Source of the DNA: Blasia pusilla
Lineage: Eukaryota; Marchantiophyta; Marchantiopsida; Blasiales
Direction of reading: 5' to 3'
NCBI GenBank assembly: GCA_050084515.1
Contig: CM114271.1
Coordinates: forward strand, 10,292,001-10,356,000
Length of the DNA: 64,000 nucleotides
Shown here: positions 1-11,943 of the stretch, in pieces
Layout of the letters: each line of letters opens with the position of its first letter
Position numbering within the stretch: position 1 is the first letter of the stretch
Program-made: the position numbers and the translations under genes
The notes under the pieces: model-generated
Databases searched by the model: none
Seen by the model: only the letters and a program-made list of their open reading frames with translations
What the model was told of the DNA's origin: nothing

Positions 1-1615
1 ATTACTCGGGCTGTTGAGCGTTACAATGCACTTATTGAAGCTAATAAGAACAAGAAGCGAGTTTCAGAGAAGCGTTGGGCCTTGCTCTCTTCTACCAGTT
101 CTTTTCTCGAACCCCAATCTTATGAAGAGGCTATCTATGGACCTGATTCTTCACATTGGAAGGCTGCCATTTCTGCTGAACTTCAGAATATGGCTTGAAT
201 GAAGGCTTGGACATTAGTTCCCCTTCCTCCCAATTGCTAAAGGATTTACTCAAGTTCCTGATCTTGATTACGAAGAAACTTTTTCTCCTACGGTTAAACT
301 TCAATCTCTTTGTATTCTTATTGCTATTGATGCTTATTTCAATCTTGATTTACATCAATTAGATGTAATTGTGGCTTTTCTATATGGGTTCTTGCAACAC
401 AGGATCTACATGGCTCTTCCTCCTGGCTGGCCAGTTCCAAATAATAACTTGGTCCGCCTTCTAGGAAGATCCATTTATGGTTTGAAGGAATCATCCCGTA
501 TGTGGTATGAACGATGTCACTATGTTTTACTTGACATTGGTTTTGTCAACACCACTGTTGACTCTAATATTTACATTCTGAACAAGGACTACAATTTTCT
601 TATCCTTGCTCTCTACGTGGATGATACTATCATTACCAGCTCCAATTCTGCATTGCTTCATTTTGTCAAAAGCAAGCTCTGCCAAGAGTTTGAAATGATT
701 GACCTTGGTGAGGCTTATCATGTTCTGGGAATGGATATCCAGCGAGAACGGCAACAAGGATGGATCCGGCTCAACCAGACGACTTATATCACCAACAAAC
801 TCAAACAATTCAATATGCTGGACTGCACACCTATCTCCACTTTCTTTGATTTTGGCCTTCATCTAAGTCAAGATCAATCTCATGTTGATCCCGCTGACAT
901 CGCAACAATGCCTTATATTCCTTATAAAAGTGCTACGGGCAATTTAATCGGGGCAATGGTGTGCACTCGCCTCGATATTGCCTATTCTATTTGCATTGTT
1001 GTACAATTTATGACCAATCGTGGTCCTGTACAGAGGATTGCTGTCAAAAGTATTTTCAAGTATCTCCAAGGGAAAAAACATTACTTTCTCCAATATTAGC
1101 GCTCATCTACTCCTTTTCATCTTCAAGGATATTCTGATGCTGCCTATAGAGACAATATTGACTTCCAAAAATCTACCATCGGATTTTGCTTTGTCCTTGC
1201 AGGAGGAGCAGTTAGCTCAGCAAGTAGAAAACAAAAATCACTTGCCCTTTCCAGTACTGAGTCTAAGTACATTGCAGTGACTAAAACTAGCACCGAAGCT
1301 ATTTGGATCAGAAGATTACTTTACGAAATTGGTTTTGCTCATAAGATAACTGAGATCTTCTGTGACAACCAGAGTGCAATTGCTTTGGTCAATTCTATAA
1401 AAAAATCATGATTGGATCAAACACATCGACATTCAATACCACTATATCAAAGATCAAGTATCAAGTGGCGAAATTATTTTGACCTATTTTTCAACTGCAA
1501 AGATGACTGCACACATTTTTACTAAGGGTTTATAGAAAGGACCTCATCAGAAATACACTACATCTCTAGGGTTATCTAGTCATGAAAATGGCTTATTTGT
1601 TCCCCTGAGTGGGAG
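1..1615 (+). mobile_element. Ty1/copia polyprotein relic (RT and RNase H end)
   Basis: This is the 3' half of a copia polyprotein; it enters from outside the window. The open stretch at 371-1099 reads as reverse transcriptase, with the family signature LYGLKES-like turn and the catalytic YVDD motif near residue 77. RNase H follows in a shifted frame at about 1120-1420, with SDA, a KST-GF block, LSSTE and DNQSAIAL. A tail at 1430-1540 resembles the usual HIFTKGL end. Several stops and frameshifts (for example TGA near 1408 and TAG near 1533) break the gene, so it is not functional. The reverse transcriptase active-site motif itself is intact. The purine-rich GAGTGGGAG just before the LTR is a plausible polypurine tract. 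Confidence 0.88.
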
Positions 1616-1954
1616 TGTTGGAAATTAGTTTGTACAGTGAAACAAATCAGCAAAATGCTTATTGATAGTAGTCGATCTAAATATTGATCACACGGATCGA
1701 CCCATACAGATGATCTAGATTAGATTAGGATAAATATTCTGCTTATGACCGTTGATTACTGCTAGAAATGTTTCACCTTAGAAACGATACATAGCTATGA
1801 GACATTTGTAAAGTGACACAGTTACCGTCACGTCTTTTGATTACGGCTCTTAGTTTAGCGCAGACTTTACTACTTATATATCGGCTTTCAATCTATCAAC
1901 ACAGAGAAAATAGAGAGTAAAAACGCATTTTCAATTCATTCCGCAATTCTTACA
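1616..1954 (+). repeat. 3' LTR of the copia element
   Basis: The block starts TGTTGGAA directly after a purine run and ends TTCTTACA, a near-complement of the start, as expected for LTR terminal inverted repeats (6 of 8 match). A TATATATC box lies near 1875. The 5' flank is the copia RNase H tail and the 3' flank is the antisense reverse transcriptase of another copia element. The size, 339 bp, is ordinary for copia. The other LTR of this element lies outside the window, so the target duplication cannot be checked. Confidence 0.75.
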
Positions 1955-3921
1955 ATTGTAACATCAAGTTGCTCCAACTCTACCTCATATAGAGCTACTA
2001 TGCCTAGAAATACAGAAATGAATGCAATCTTTACCACTTGTGAGAAGATCTCATTGAAGTCAATACCTTCCCTTTGGGCATATCTCTTTGCCACAAGTCT
2101 TGGCTTGAATCTATCTCCACCAATCTCAAGAAGTCCTTCCTTCCTCCAATACGCCCAATTGCATCCACTTGCGTTCTTGACCTTAAGCAAACGCACTAAC
2201 TCCCAAGTGTGATTGCATCAAAGAGACTCCATCTCTTTCTCCATAGCAAGCATCCACCTCCACCGGTCCTGAACCTCTAAGGCCTCTTTGCTAGTCTGAA
2301 TAAGAACAAGACTCTCAAATAGTCTTATCATTAATGTCTATCTCCACCTCGATAGCCTCACACATTACACTCTCATCTCTTACCTCACTTGACATACGAG
2401 TCTTCAACATAGCCTTCTCATCAAAGTATACATCTCTACTCACAAAAATCTTGCATGTATTGGGATCTTGCAATCTATACCCTTTCACGCCTTTGGGTCT
2501 AACTGAGACCTCTAATCTTCTTGAATATGAACAAATGTAGGGCATCCAAACACTCTAAGTAAAGAGTAATTTGCAAGAGTACTGGAACATAACTCTATCA
2601 AAAATTTACATCTAATATCAGTTGCAGGGGATAGATTTATGAGATAAAAAGTAGTATTTACAGCTTCTGGCCAGAAGCTTTTCTTCATTCCCGCTTTACT
2701 CAACATACTACGCATGCGTACTTTCTCCAATAGTGTTTGATTGATTTTCTCTGCCACTCCATTTTGTTGAGGTATATATATATATATAGTGCAGCCATTA
2801 TCATCCAATACACCAAGAGTGCTCAATTTCTTTCGTTAATCCGGACATGTCTCACATCAGTCAATGTTCAAATATTCCCATCAAACATCTTGTTGATACA
2901 AACAGAACCAATCCCTTACTATCTTGCATAGCATGTTGTTCCCCATGAAGAAAATTCCACCAGCCTAGTTGCGATATATAACGAAGCTTTCTTTGTAAGA
3001 ACACATGTGGTAAGAGCAACCAAAATCCATATTTGATGCATCACAAGAGATATCTCTTCTCCAAGTTACAATCAATACATAATCATCTTTGTCTGACTTT
3101 GCTATGCTAGCTTGTTCAGAGGTCTAAGCTTTCTCTCTATGTTTGTTCCTTAGTGGGTCCTTTCTTTAGCCCTATGTACAATCTTTCTTCATGTGGCCTA
3201 TCTTTTTGCAGGTCCAACATTTACCTTTCACATTACCATCGCTAGATCAAGACTTTCTATATTTGCCTCTACTTTGACTCCTATTAGTTGGCCTACCTCG
3301 GGAAACAAGAGCCGCTGAGTTTTTCTCCTCATTGCTTGAGATCTTTCTAAACTCATCAGACAAAAATATTGTAGTGACCTCATCCAACTCTATTTTATCT
3401 TTATCAAATATTAGAGTAGTGACTAGGTGCTCAAAATAACTAGGCAAGGATGTCCGCAATAACAAAGCTTTATCTTTATCTTCTATCTTCACCTCCATAC
3501 TAGATGGGTCACAGTTAACTTGATTGAAAGCATTCACATGCTCCATCAGATTTCCACTTTCTTTCATATACAGAGTGTACAGCTTTTGCTTCAAGTACGT
3601 TGACTCGTCTGAGACTTTTTCATGTATAGGGTGTGTAACTTTGCCCACAACTTGGGTGTATAGTCTTCATTCATGATATTGTACAAAACCTCCTGTGCAA
3701 GACTCAAAAAAAATTTACTCACAACTCTCAAATCAATGTCCTCCCACTTTATAGTGGTCTTGTTCGTCGTTTTCTCTTCCAATGCCTAGTGCAATCCTTC
3801 TTGAACCAACAAGTCGCTCACCTTTAATTGCCACAAACAAAAAGTTTTCTCCCCATCAAATTTCTCCACCTCAAACTTTGCATTGGAATTTTTTTATGAT
3901 ATCGCAATATTTTGTAACCTA
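1955..3921 (-). mobile_element. Second Ty1/copia element, antisense, degenerate gag-integrase-RT
   Basis: Read on the minus strand from high to low coordinates, the pieces are in canonical copia order. Gag (UBN2 type, WEDIDLR and EVLYN motifs) is at 3782-3247. A CCHC zinc knuckle (CWTCKKIGHMKKDC) is at about 3218-3178. The integrase core tail with PQQNGVAE and FWPEAVNT is at 2826-2512, followed by a KGYRL...SRDVYFDE block at 2545-2315. The start of reverse transcriptase (LVAKRYAQREGIDFNEIFS) is at 2196-1962. Frames shift between pieces and the protease is hard to see. The reverse transcriptase breaks off exactly at the LTR of the neighbouring copia element, which points to a nested insertion whose other half lies left of the window. 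Confidence 0.85.
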
Positions 3922-3935
3922 CACTCTGATACCAA
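3922..3935 (-). other. Primer binding site of the antisense copia element
   Basis: On the minus strand the sequence reads TTGGTATCAGAGTG, one base off the usual initiator-tRNA-Met primer binding site TGGTATCAGAGC. It sits at the right place, upstream of gag and next to the presumed 5' LTR end (CTTCCAAAA). This supports the orientation of the element. Confidence 0.75.
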
Positions 3936-4090
3936 TTTTTGGAAGAAATTGGATAATTAGTCTTATGAATCACGCAATATGTAATTGGTTCACTTCCACT
4001 GCCGAAGCTATATCCAAAATCAAACACTCTCAATTGGTTTACTGAAATCTGCGCACATTGGACATCACGCCCGTGGAATGACACGGAAAC
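3936..4090 (-). repeat. Partial 5' LTR of the antisense copia element
   Basis: The sequence adjoining the primer binding site should be the end of the 5' LTR. I could not find its outer boundary, so 4090 is a soft limit. It contains no recognisable gene. Confidence 0.4.
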
Positions 4091-4889
4091 GCTAACATGG
4101 CTTCAAATAAATATTGACAAAACCACTATGTGTACCATACCACAAGGACTAGCCCTTGCACCCCTGCTTGGAGGGGAGGGTGCTAAGTAATGCGCCCCAA
4201 GGCGCAAGGTTTAATATGGACAAAGTTTGTGTCCGCGAATATGTCCATGTCAGTGGACTTACGTAAGTCCCATGGAAGGACTTGTCCATGTAGGCCCCAC
4301 CTTCCTCTTCTTTCTCATTTCCCCCACTTGCTTTTGTGTTTCTTTCTCCCTGCTTCTCCATTTCCTCCTCTCTTACTGCCCCAATCGCCCTTGCCTTGCC
4401 TTCCATCTTGAATTATAAGTGTGGGCCCCATCTCTTGCAATTCATGTGTGTGGACATTTCCTAACTTGCCAGCTAGTCCATGTCCATTTTTGTACAATCA
4501 TGCATAGAAAGCAAGCAAGCTCGCCTTTCCAGGGGGGAGCTTTATGTTGTCACTCTTGTAACTGATAGAATTACATACACATAGGAAAAAATTGGTATCT
4601 CAACCCCACGACAGTGGCGTCCCCTATCTAGCGCATGGATGGTTCATATCCGAGAGGGAGTACGTGTTATGTGCCTTTCATGTGTGTATGCCTTCACTAT
4701 GCTCACGGATCAAGAATTTGGATAAAAAAATTTCTAGAACTTCATTCAAAAACCAAATCTCCTCTTTAGAAACCCCAAACATAAAATTTTAAAATCTACA
4801 TGTGAAGGTGTGTGTTGGATCATGGATGCAATGTCGATATCATATATGTGGAAGCGGTCCCATAAGCCATTCAAGCTTCATATGGATTA
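4091..4889. other. Unassigned spacer with short palindromes
   Basis: I recognise no gene here. Short open frames are present on both strands without family features. A perfect 16-bp palindrome GGACTTACGTAAGTCC lies at 4255-4270, inside a stretch (4215-4300) with several ATGGACA/TGTCCAT words. A second cluster of such words lies at 4445-4490. This could be the remains of a small inverted-repeat element, but no clear termini were found. Confidence 0.4.
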
Positions 4890-5352
4890 AAAATCCACTC
4901 ACTCTCTCATGCCAAACCAAACCCACTCTCCTTAATGAAAGGCCTCGATAAGTCATAAGGCAAATGAGAACCATAGCTCTGCCACCTTATGCCAAGAGGT
5001 TCAACAAAAAGAGAATGAACTCCAAAGCTCACTCCTCTTGTATGTATCCCTTCCTTGTTTCCAAGCTTTCTCCTTAGTGACCTATGCACACAGATCAATT
5101 TCTTAGCTCATAACTTATAGTGTAGGATCAAAGGAAACTTCCTAAAATATAAAGTCAATTAAGCTCACATTAAGAACTTACCCAACATAGTAAGTTTCTC
5201 AATTTGACTCCAAATGAGCCAAAAAAGAGAAATCTTCTCTCTCAAGTTACCCTAGTCCTAAGCTACTCATCCTCGACCTCATGAAGTTGTCCTTGGACCT
5301 CGTTAAAGGCACCCTACGGATCCTCCTCGATCAATATAAAAGATGTGACACC
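4890..5352. repeat. Decayed gypsy LTR segment (B-type block)
   Basis: This stretch aligns by eye with 28970-29420. Shared words include CAAACCAAACCCACTCTCC, ACCATAGCTCT and GGCTCCAAATGAGCCAAAA, and both end close to the AGATGTGACA/AGACATGACA terminus seen in other gypsy LTR blocks of this window. There is no internal domain next to it, so it is a lone, old remnant. Confidence 0.65.
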
Positions 5353-6358
5353 CTCATCAAGGTTCACGTCTCGCTTTTGCAACTCATGTCTCATTCATAA
5401 AACTCCAATGCTCTTCCATCCTAGTATGAGCCTACGAGAGTTTTGAGATTTTGCATTGACAAATATTTGGTTGTGAGCATCGCAACACACTTGAAAACAC
5501 TAGGAGAGTGGCTTTTGTTTAACATGAAATATATGTGAGAGCTTTGTTGTTCCAACATTATTGAAGCTATTTTGGTACACAATTATTTATGAGTGTAGAT
5601 GCCATGAGTGAATAAAATATCTTCTATTTCTGTATGTGTGAATAGTAATAACAATGTATGTTATCTAAAGATATGTATGCCCATGACAATTTAGGTTGCT
5701 ATATATAAGGGCTTGGAGAAATACCAAGTTGGTTTCAAATTCGAATCATTTTACAAAGTAAAATTACTCAAATTTCAAACCAACTTGGAAAATTTTAGTG
5801 GACTTTAAAGTGCCTATGGTGCACTCCATTTAGAATAATTCCAACTCAATGTTACTAGAAGCAAAAATGGAGTATAATCACCTTGGAATGAATGAGGACT
5901 ACACCGAGAAAATTCAAATGGGAGACAAAGAGAAAACCAACCAAAAAATCATTGGGCTCTTTACCACAACCTTTTGATCTCCCAAAAACTTCCCATAACG
6001 CTCGCTGTTTGGAAAAATAGAACAAAGGCCTCGGGTGTCTTGGGTTACAATCCCGCTGGATGTTCATCATCAAGGTAATTAACGAGTTCGAAAGCGATTA
6101 AATTTCACTGATTAACGAGTTAGAAAGCGATTTATTCGAACTTCCGGGGCAATAAGGCCACTCACTGCCGGAGTTGGGAGGCCCTCGGGAGTCGTGGCAA
6201 TGGCCAATGCCCATTTGAAGAAACGGGTACTTACACACGGCTCCCGTTTATGGGAACGGAAATTTTTAGGGACGTCCGAAAAAAAATTTTGTCCTCTTTC
6301 GGACGCAACCAATTTCTAAATTATTTTTTATAAAAAAATTTATTATTATTATTCAATA
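5353..6358. other. Intergenic, nothing recognised
   Basis: The sequence is AT-rich with no coding features. A short imperfect direct repeat (ATTAACGAGTT.GAAAGCGATT) occurs at about 6078 and 6111. Confidence 0.5.
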
Positions 6359-6391
6359 AAATCGATTCGTGTGGACTACACGAATCGATTT
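6359..6391. repeat. Perfect 14-bp hairpin
   Basis: AAATCGATTCGTGT at 6359-6372 is followed by the loop GGACT and then the exact complement ACACGAATCGATTT at 6378-6391. A run of A/T lies immediately upstream. No gene adjoins it within 1 kb, so it is not an obvious terminator. It may be an element end or an extruded structure. Confidence 0.8.
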
Positions 6392-7697
6392 CCTCCGTCC
6401 CCGTATTTGTTCCCCGTCGGGAGGAAATGAGTGGCCCTAATAGTCTGAGTTTGCGGAAAGGTGACCCCTAACGTCCTTTGATCAATTGCCCACAAGATCA
6501 CAGGATGTGATGAAGGGTTTCCGTGACCTTTCAAGTCTTGAGGGCCGGGGATTTCATTTCGTTCGTTGGGCTTCACGGTTGGAGGGCAAGAACTCCATGG
6601 CAGCCGACCTGACCCTTGGTTCATGATTGATATGCGCATGCAATCGGACAGAAGATGCTAGTACTTGCCAGAGCAACAAGATATTTGGATTAATCTGGAG
6701 TAGTGGGATTTGGTGGTGAGAGCTGCGACGCTCACACACATGTACACAAACCCCTCAGCTGAAATCTGACAGGTGTATATCGATTCTAGATGAAATCAAG
6801 ACGTACAACCCAATCGGTGTGCATGGAATCTTGATAATCTGGCGACCACACGCGCATAGTGAGATCGAATACCCGTATCCTCAGGGCCTTGCTTTCGAGG
6901 CACTTTTGTGGTTGTGAGAACTGCCACATACACTCTGAAAGGATTTTTGGATTTCGCTTTATTGCACGTCCAGTAGCTCCACTGTACCACATGAGGGAGA
7001 GAAAGTGGCGATATCGAATTCGCCGTAATACCAATTAAGCGAATACACATCGTTGCAAACATACATTGGCTGTCATGCACACATAATTGAATTGCGAAAA
7101 TCATAACATCATAGAGAGAAGTCTGACTTCCAATCCTTATGCAATGTGTGACAACCCGAATTCCCAAGATCCTTACAAATCATTCACACTAAGAACGGGC
7201 TCTCATATCACAGAGATTCAGTTTCCGCTATCACATCCTACCCTGCTGAAATTTTCCCAGGTATTTCTCTACCCAGGTATGCATGCTCCCTATCTTGCTG
7301 TCAGTCATATGAAGAGTCGTCTCTCGATGGCTTCAACTGACTCTCGGTCCACTACAGGTTTCTTATTGCAGTCACGCGGCCTTATACGAGAACACTCTTG
7401 TGTCAATGGAATCATGGCCGTAATAAGGTAGACATATCCTTCTAACGTTGGAAGAACATGTATACCTCATTTATGCTACGTATCTCAACAGAGCAGTGCA
7501 GTTGGACGAAGAGGTCCAATGCTTCAATTTTTGACAGTCATCACTGATGGTTTTTCTAGCGTTTAAAGAGTGGCTCTAAATCGGCCGCTTTGCGCTGTCC
7601 TGGTGAAGTAGAGCCCTAAAAGAGATCTGAGCCTAATTCTACCGATTTCCATGGAAAGAAGAGGATGAATAAATTGGTTCGAGAATAGCCCTCAGTG
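6392..7697. other. Upstream region of the phosphatase gene with an LTR trace
   Basis: I see no gene. At 7041-7085 the words GCGAATACACATCG and TGTCATGCACACA match the A-type LTR block found at 19902-19950, so a decayed gypsy LTR fragment lies about 0.6 kb upstream of the phosphatase start. The promoter and 5' UTR of that gene should be at roughly 7100-7697. I could not identify a convincing TATA box. Confidence 0.5.
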
Positions 7698-9575
7698 ATG
7701 AAGAAGGCTCAGGGAAAGAGATTTGACAGCCCAAAACAAGCGCCTAGTAAGGCGTTCTGCATGCAGCTACCTCCAATTGTCTCAGATTTCGTGGACACAT
7801 TCGTCGATCATGCAGTGGGTGGTTATGTTCTCGGACCAACACGGAACCCAGCTCCCAAGTTCTTTAGTAGTCCTGCCATGGGAGACGTGTGGAACAGGAG
7901 CTGGCACACTGCGGGAGAATTTGTGAAGACAAGACTCAATGCTGTACCCCGCTTGGTTGCAATTGGAGACCTACATGGGGATTTTAAAAAGACGAGAGAC
8001 GCCCTGACATTTGCCAGAGTCATAGATGACAAAGACAATTGGATTGGGGAGAAGACAACAGTTGTTCAGGTGGGTCGAATGCATCGCTCGCTTTGAGGGC
8101 TGACAGTCAGAAGGAGGTCAGCTAGCGCTCAATGACGTGATTGTCTGAGTGGTCTAGCCCTGATTTAATGCTCGGAATGTATTGGCTTAAACCTGTCGTT
8201 GATACTGAAGTGACATGGGGGAGGGTGCGTTGATGCGTTGGTTTTACAGGTGGGAGATCTGTTTGACAGAGGAGGAAAAGAGATCAAAATTTTGTATCTT
8301 TTAGAGAAACTGAAGAGAGAGGCGCATAGGGCAGGTGGTGCCGTTCATGTTCTGCACGGTAATCATGAGACGGAAACAATTTCGGGGACCTTTCATTACG
8401 CCTTTGAAGAGGGGCTAACCGAATTTGTGTCTTGGAGAAAGTGGTGAGAATCCTATGTCCTCATCATTGACACCATCCATTATTAATCTCCAATTTTTTT
8501 AAGAAGCGAATCCCGGCAACTGAAGGTTAAATGTCGCAGCAGCCTCCTTGAATTGTAGTTTCTTATGCGTAAGCTTCTTCAGCAGAAACATGGTCTGCGG
8601 CTGTGGATGCAGCGCTTGAAATACAATCTCGGTGTGCTTTGAACATGTCACTGACATCGATAATTGACAAGAAGCGATGGCAGTCATAGTCCTCGCTCAA
8701 AACTCGTTAGCACTATTGAAGGTTTTCGAGGTTGTGTCTGCAAGTTCCATAAAGACAGAAGCTACTGGATAGTCTCTCTAGCAGCAATGCTTGGCTCTTC
8801 TGTGACCAGGTATCTGATTGGCGTTGCGTTGAAGAAGAAATGCAAAGGACTCCCCAGACCCTTCGACTATTTCAAAAACCTTCCGGAACCACAACCAAGC
8901 AAAGTCTCAATACCAAGCTCTGCGTATGCTGGAATTATGGCAAGATGCGCAGCAATGAGACCTGGGGGGCCACTTTCTGCGAGATTTTTGGCTCGAAATC
9001 CGACGGTGCTGGTGGTCGGCGGAACAGTTTTTGTTCATGGCGGTATACGGCAAGAGGAAGCCGCGAACGAAAATGGTCTCGAGACGATCAATAAGAAGGT
9101 TAGCGATTGGGTGCTGGGTAAAATGGGTTGGCGAGGTCCAGAGGAATATCTGAAAGGAAACAGCGCACTGGTGTGGATGCGATCGTATTCCGTAGAAAAC
9201 ATAGAGCAAGTAAGGTGCGACATGTTGCAGGAAGCACTGGCCGCCATCCCTGGCGCAAAACGCATGGTGGTAGGTCATACAGTCCAAAGGAAGCGAGGTA
9301 TTAATGCAGCTTGTGAGAACAGGGTTTGGAGAGTGGATGTTGGCATGTCCAAAGGCTTGGGGAATTGCCCTGCGGAGGTCCTTGAAATTGTAGATGACCG
9401 GAAGATTTCAGTCTTATCTCAGTCAGGATCTAAGTTGGTCCAAAATTATGATGGGACACCTGGTGAGCGAAATCCCCCTACTAGGAGAATACCGACGGAT
9501 CCTATTGACTCAGAGGACGATAGTGGTGATGATGCGGAAGGCTCTGGTGATCCTCACAGACGATCTTCGAAGTGA
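7698..9575 (+). CDS. SLP: Shewanella-like protein serine/threonine phosphatase (SLP type)
   Basis: The gene encodes a metallophosphatase of the PPP superfamily, a bacterial-type branch that plants keep. It hydrolyses phosphoprotein substrates at a two-metal centre. My model has three exons, 7698-8069, 8250-8443 and 8810-9575, with GT-AG introns in consistent phase, giving about 443 residues. The metal and catalytic motifs are intact: GDLHGD at about residue 90, GDLFDRG at about 126, GNHE at about 161, then VFVHGG and VGHTVQ. The N-terminal FVDTFVD block is typical of SLP proteins. The ATG at 7698 is used because the GTG before it is not a plant start. Exon 3 could be read open further upstream (8664), but the acceptor at 8809 restores the family sequence (W-YLIG). 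The acidic tail (SEDDSGDDAE) is unusual. I see no clear transit peptide. Neighbours are transposon debris, not partners. Confidence 0.88.
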
Positions 9576-10748
9576 GACTCCAACAATCTCTTTCAGGAAT
9601 TCTTTCTGCTCTTAGAGATCTCGGGGATCTGCATGGAATCTTGGAATCATTAAAATCGGGTAGGCTTATCTGCGTGGGATATCGGAATCATTCAATTCAG
9701 GAGGGATAGTGAACCTGAAAGTAGTAAGGATCAATTGCGATTGATTAATTAGTCCTGGTTTGTAAACGTTCTCTCCTGCTTATCTATCCCGACGCTTTTG
9801 TTTAACTCGAAAAGGAGAGATGAAAGATGGTGACATCCATGCCAATTACTTGAAACGCACGAAAAGAATTATCGTCGTGTCTGGAATACAGCGGTGCCGG
9901 GGTTAGATTTATAGAAAGACACATATGGTGTCTTGCACTCCATCACGAGGAAAATTGTTAATAGAGTCGTAGAGGAGAAATATCGAATCTGGCAATACAT
10001 ATTCCCAATCTTTCGAATGTTTTGTAGAGTTTCCAATGGCCAATAACATCCTTTATCTATATTAAAATTCAAGTAAGGGTTGCAATAAATAAGCAGTGAC
10101 TTTTTATTCTAAGCATTCTACTCTTAAAGAAATGCATGCAAATTGTCAGCTGAGTCCTTAGGTAGAGCCTGTGACATGACATTGACCATTTGATTCGCAA
10201 GTGCACTTACGTAGTATTATTACCCTCATAAACAGTTTTCCGAATCAATTTTCACTCAAATTGAAAATGAAAACCAGTTAACTTTATGTAGCACCGTTGC
10301 TGCCCACCAGTAGAACTTATGTGCCCCGTGGTTGTGAAGGGAGAGACCGAAGAGAAAGAACACGACGCCTACCAATCGTCAAGATGCGGATGAAGACCAC
10401 ACTCCTGACGACGACGATGATCAAGGTGCGGAGGAGTCCCACGCACCTCCGGACAAAGACGAAGGTTCGAAGCGGCCGAGACTTTGGAAGAGAATTAAGC
10501 GGCCAAGCTCGTGATAGGTAACCTTTGAAAGTAGATGCTATTTACTTCAGGTTAGATCCAGTTTTTTGGGCACTATTGAGTTGCCAGTGCAATCGATTTA
10601 AAAAAATTCGTAGCCGCCGTTTATTGAGCGCACCCTTTCTGTCACACTTGATATGATTCCCGTGATATGCGAGGGAAAATTCTGGCACCCTTAAGTGGCC
10701 ATCGTAATCTAATTATTTTAAAAATTTAACATATATTAGGAGGAAGGT
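9576..10748. other. 3' flank of the phosphatase gene and spacer
   Basis: This stretch holds the phosphatase 3' UTR and AT-rich spacer. A short open frame at 10297-10521 is arginine- and threonine-rich low-complexity sequence without family features. I see no RNA gene. Confidence 0.5.
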
Positions 10749-11162
10749 TCTCTAATATATAAATACTAGTAATACTATGCTTGAGAAATATAAAAAAAGG
10801 TTCGAATAGTTTTTGTTAGTGTATAGTCCATGAAGGGATTAATGATACGACACACGAATTTAAATTTTCTTGTTGTCTATAACATGTGAAGCATTTTCAT
10901 GTTGCCCCGTTGTCACTTGTCAAACATAGAAGTGTTTGTAAATAAAAAAGATACATTCCAATAATAATATAGGTAGGAGAAAGGTTCTCTAATCTTCATT
11001 TAATCTACTTAACCATCGGAGAATATTAAAAGGAGATTATCTCTCCTTTTGATACATGCCTTTGTTTGTTGCTTAATCCAATAGGATCTTTTGAATTCAA
11101 TTGAAATTTTAATATAAATAATTCAAAATTATATATACGTGCATCGCAAGACACCGACTAGT
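10749..11162 (+). mobile_element. Possible small non-autonomous Helitron
   Basis: The right end reads CGTGCATCGCAAG followed by ACACCGACTAGT. This resembles a plant Helitron 3' end: a GC-rich hairpin (here decayed on one arm), about 10 bases of spacing, then CTAG-T. The left end TCTCTAATATATAAATACTAG resembles the TC-start of Helitrons. The base before it is T rather than the expected A, and no internal gene is present. The call rests on the termini alone. Confidence 0.35.
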
Positions 11163-11943
11163 AGTGTAATTGAAAGCACTCTTACACTTTGCACTAGTTC
11201 TTTCATATAAACCGTAGGATTTTGTAAATTATAATAGTATAAAAAGCATCGGGGCTAGCACAAGTCATAATGTAGATTATGTAGTGCCACCACCAACCAA
11301 CTTCTATATAGTAATCCAAAATGCAATTTTTTCAGCTACTTCTTGGTTTGACTATTGTCACTCAAATTCTTTCAAAACCAAGGTGGGGAAAGAATCATGC
11401 AAATAGATTAAATGGCAAGGAAAAAAAAGGGAAAATTAAATCCATGTTATTAAATATCTAATGAGTTTGGGACCCTTTGAGAGGGATAACAAGAAAACAA
11501 ATATTTATTATCACCTCTCTGTATAGGACACATGGGTTACAAGTTAAATGGAAAGAAGAATTTTTTTATGTAAGGATCGTAGAAATAGGAGTCCTAAAAA
11601 GACATATGTAACAAAAGTGAATTATTAAATAAGGAAAACTTTTAAACGGCTACTAAAGGAACGGGTCCTTCAATTTTTATTTTAAGGAAATATTTTGGAT
11701 ATTTATAGTCTCCGAGTCTAATTAAGCCTTTCTAATGTAGGGCGACAAAGAGATTACTAGATTAATAAGAGGACATTACTTGAGATTAATTTATTTATAA
11801 AAAAAATTTTAGATGTGGTGAAAAGTTTGTTTGATGATTTGTTGAGCTTGGGTGGATATATATTCGAGGCCCTAATGTGGCGGCCATACCACACTAGAAT
11901 GTGCAGCTAAAGAGAGTGAATGGACTCAGCAGCTAAAGAAAGT
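11163..11943. other. AT-rich intergenic, nothing recognised
   Basis: There is no coding or RNA feature. The stretch ends at the TGTCG start of a gypsy LTR block. Confidence 0.5.

Noticed and set aside
7695-7697. GTG start two residues earlier for the phosphatase
   Set aside because: Plant genes start at ATG; 7698 is the first in-frame ATG.
8664-8809. 5' extension of the third phosphatase exon
   Set aside because: The stretch stays open by chance. The acceptor ending at 8809 matches phase and restores the conserved W-Y join, while the upstream residues do not fit the family.
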